A stretch of 64,000 nucleotides of DNA from an uncultured Bacteroidia bacterium (lineage in GTDB: Bacteria > Bacteroidota > Bacteroidia > Bacteroidales > Prolixibacteraceae): assembly GCA_903905505.1 (NCBI GenBank), contig CAIVGL010000022.1, positions 83,322-147,321 on the forward strand, written 5' to 3'. The translations under genes and the position numbers were made by a program. Below, piece after piece: positions 61,777 through 64,000 of the stretch. How positions within the stretch are numbered: position 1 is the first letter of the stretch; each line of letters begins with the position of its first letter. Under the pieces are notes generated by a model. It did not search any database, had not been told where the DNA came from, and saw only the letters and a list, made by a program, of their open reading frames with translations.

Positions 61777-64000
61777 ATGAGATTAATTATTCGAGTCGTT
61801 GCGCTATTCACTATTTTTTGTTTCCTAATTTGTGCTAAATCGACTTTTGCACAAGCATTATTGCCCTATAAAAATTCAAAGCTTCCGATCGAAAAGAGGG
61901 TTGAAGATTTGCTTTCTCGAATGACTTTGAAAGAGAAGTTTTGGCAGATGTTCTTAATCCCTGGCGATTTATCGGATGGAAAAGAGCGCTACAAAGATGG
62001 AATATTTGGCTTTCAGGTAGCTGCTCATGCGCAGTCGGAAAATGCTGCTGGTCAGATGCTAAGTTATGATGCTGGCGCTAATGCTGCTGAGACCGCTAAG
62101 TTGATCAACCATATTCAGGAGTTCTTGGTTAAGGAGACGCGTCTCGGTATTCCAATGATTCCTGTTGATGAGGCATTGCATGGATTAGTTCGCGAAGGTG
62201 CTACGGCCTTTCCGCAATCGATTGCTTTAGCCGCAACTTTCGATACTTTATTGATGACCCAAATTGGAGAAGCTGTTGCAAAGGAGGTTAAGACACGAGG
62301 TTTACGAGATATTTTATCACCGGTAATTAATCTAGCCACTGATGTAAGGTGGGGTCGTACAGAAGAGACCTATGGCGAAGATCCCTATTTAAGTTCAGCC
62401 ATTGGAGTGGCTTATATGCGTCAGTTTGAAAAGAATGGGGTGATCACCACACCGAAACATTTTGTTGCGAATGTTGGTGATGGAGGTCGCGATAGCTATC
62501 CAATTCATTCCAGTGAGATGGCGCTTGAAGAGGGTGTTTTGGCCCCATTTAAAGCGGCATTTTTAAATGCAGGTTCACGATCGGTCATGACCTCCTACAA
62601 CTCCTTAAATGGTGCTCCTTGTACCTCTAATAATTGGTTGCTTAACAAAAAGCTCAAAGGCGAATGGGGCTTCAAAGGTTTTGTGATCTCAGATGCTGGA
62701 GCAACAGGTGGAGCGAATGTGCTTCATTTTACTTCTGCTGATTATGCCGAAGCGGCAAAGAATGCTGTTGAGGGTGGATTAGATGTATTCTTTCAAGGTT
62801 CGTTTGATCATTATCCATTATTTTGGAAACCTTTTGAAGAGGGTCGGATCTCACAAAAGGCCATCGACAATGCTGTTCGACGAGTTTTACGAGCTAAATT
62901 TGAACTTGGCCTATTTGAAAACCCATATGTCGATCCTGCTCAAGCAACCATTTGGAATAACCATCCCACTCATCGTGCCTTAGCTCTTAAGGCAGCGGAA
63001 GAGTCTCTGGTCTTGCTGAAAAACGAAAAAAGTATTTTGCCAATCAAAGGCGATATTAAATCAATTGCTGTGCTAGGTGCTGATGCTGTTGATGCACGAC
63101 TTGGTGGATATAGTGGTCCAGGGGTGAATAACGTTTCTATCCTAGATGGGTTAAAGAAGATTACTGATGGTTCTGTGAAAATTGCATATGAACCGGGGAG
63201 TGTTCGTAAGATGGATTCATTTTCCGTTGTCCCTGCCGAATGTTTCTATAACACAGCTGATGGAACGCAGACAAAAGGTCTGAAGGGGGAGTATTTTAGT
63301 AATCCCTATTTTGAGGGGCAGCCGGTTCTCTCACGCACAGATGCAGCAATAGCCTTTGGATGGACTTTATTCTCTCCAAATCCAAAGATTCCCTACGACT
63401 GGTTTTCTATTCGTTGGAATGGAAAATTTAAAGCTCCGTTTACGGGAAGTGTCAATATTGGATTAAGGGGGAACGATGGGTATCGACTTTATTTTGATAA
63501 CCAATTGGTGATTGATAATTGGACGAAAAAGTCTTTCGGAACGCACACGGTGAGTTATTCTTTTGTGAAAGATAAAGAGATCGATATTCGTCTTGAATAT
63601 CACGAGACCGCAGGTAATGCAAGGCTTCGATTAGTCTGGGATGCATTTAATAAGGAGTCTGTTTTAAAGGAAAATATCGCTAAAGCAGTTGAACTAGCTC
63701 GTCAGTCAGATATGGCTATAGTCGTAGCGGGTATCAACGAAGGTGAATTTTCAGATCGGGCAATGCTTTCATTACCAGGGAATCAAGAGGAGCTAATCAA
63801 GGAAGTGGCTAAGACTGGAAAACCGGTTGTTGTTCTTTTAGTTGGTGGAAGCGCGATTACTATGTCTAATTGGATGGATCAAGTAGATGGTATTGTATCG
63901 GTTTGGTATCCGGGTGAAGAGGGTGGAAATGCCGTCGCTAAGGTTTTGATGGGGACCTGTTCTCCATCGGGTCGTACCCCAATAACTTATCCAATCAGTG
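61777..64000 (+). CDS. GH3 beta-glycosidase with inserted PA14 domain (3' end cut)
   Basis: The reading frame is open from ATG 61777 to the window edge (741 codons) and is absent from the ORF track because it has no stop. A signal peptide is present (LFTIFCFLICAKSTFA). The GH3 N-terminal domain has LGIPMIPVDEALHG, TTPKHFVANVGDG and the nucleophile Asp near residue 306 in GFVISDAGATGG. The C-terminal domain begins near 404 (SLVLLKNEKSILPI). A PA14 domain is inserted at about 500-635 (GLKGEYFSNPYFEG, NDGYRLYFDNQLVIDNW). The substrate is probably a beta-glucoside or xyloside. Confidence 0.92.
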   Translation, partial: MRLIIRVVALFTIFCFLICAKSTFAQALLPYKNSKLPIEKRVEDLLSRMTLKEKFWQMFLIPGDLSDGKERYKDGIFGFQVAAHAQSENAAGQMLSYDAGANAAETAKLINHIQEFLVKETRLGIPMIPVDEALHGLVREGATAFPQSIALAATFDTLLMTQIGEAVAKEVKTRGLRDILSPVINLATDVRWGRTEETYGEDPYLSSAIGVAYMRQFEKNGVITTPKHFVANVGDGGRDSYPIHSSEMALEEGVLAPFKAAFLNAGSRSVMTSYNSLNGAPCTSNNWLLNKKLKGEWGFKGFVISDAGATGGANVLHFTSADYAEAAKNAVEGGLDVFFQGSFDHYPLFWKPFEEGRISQKAIDNAVRRVLRAKFELGLFENPYVDPAQATIWNNHPTHRALALKAAEESLVLLKNEKSILPIKGDIKSIAVLGADAVDARLGGYSGPGVNNVSILDGLKKITDGSVKIAYEPGSVRKMDSFSVVPAECFYNTADGTQTKGLKGEYFSNPYFEGQPVLSRTDAAIAFGWTLFSPNPKIPYDWFSIRWNGKFKAPFTGSVNIGLRGNDGYRLYFDNQLVIDNWTKKSFGTHTVSYSFVKDKEIDIRLEYHETAGNARLRLVWDAFNKESVLKENIAKAVELARQSDMAIVVAGINEGEFSDRAMLSLPGNQEELIKEVAKTGKPVVVLLVGGSAITMSNWMDQVDGIVSVWYPGEEGGNAVAKVLMGTCSPSGRTPITYPIS

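Overview
The window is chromosomal DNA from a member of the Bacteroidota, most likely the Bacteroidales/Marinilabiliales side of the phylum. Three things point there: repeated matches to the phylum's -7 promoter element TAnnTTTG (twice with a TTG or TTTG element exactly 19 nt upstream), few strong Shine-Dalgarno sequences, and characteristic families (DUF4294, DUF2723, Nudix-type AraR, secreted DUF1080 proteins, lysine-rich C-minus L36). The species cannot be fixed from the sequence. Rubrerythrin, ETF/ETF-QO and c-type cytochromes suggest an anaerobe or microaerophile with a respiratory chain that lives largely on plant or algal sugars.

Layout. 1-5.8 kb: end of the spc operon and the alpha operon (rpmD-rplO-secY, a 383-bp gap with its own promoter, infA-rpmJ-rpsM-rpsK-rpsD-rpoA-rplQ). 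5.9-9.5 kb: eukaryotic-type citrate synthase, rubrerythrin, and a thioredoxin-OsmC pair divergent from a MarR regulator. 9.6-15 kb: prephenate dehydratase, an atypical flavodoxin and an aminotransferase, then DUF4294, arginine deiminase and a SpoU methylase. 15-20 kb: L-fucose isomerase, pirin, and an outer-membrane monoheme porin-cytochrome followed by a periplasmic cytochrome c. 20-28 kb: MFS transporter, LemA/TPM operon, and a large secreted beta-helix protein with a lipoprotein partner. 28-36.7 kb: two tRNA-Gln genes, a DUF2723 membrane protein, a polysaccharide deacetylase, a P-type ATPase and an FLVCR-like MFS protein. 37-40.6 kb: a fused EtfB-EtfA polypeptide and ETF-QO. 41-46 kb: L-arabinose locus (araR, araA, Na+ symporter, araD). 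46.2-46.8 kb: a tRNA-Ala gene inside an array of degenerate tRNA-Ala copies. 46.9-59.2 kb: housekeeping genes (hflX, asd, prmC, ribD, ECF sigma factor, rsmG, histidine kinase, EamA, YkgJ, cmk, ispH, pfkA). 59.4-64 kb: start of a glycan-degradation cluster (DUF1080, sialate O-acetylesterase, GH3 with PA14, cut by the window edge).

The most notable observations are: (i) the Cyc2-like porin-cytochrome plus cytochrome c pair, a candidate extracellular electron-transfer module; (ii) the tRNA-Ala fossil array, in which tRNA arms have been replaced by TCCCGAT...ATCGGGA hairpins; (iii) a shared palindrome (core GCTAnTAGC) that links the MarR/thioredoxin/OsmC locus to the pirin gene 9 kb away; (iv) paired AraR-type operators at araR and araA; and (v) the ETF beta-alpha fusion. 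All calls come from reading the sequence; no database search was run.
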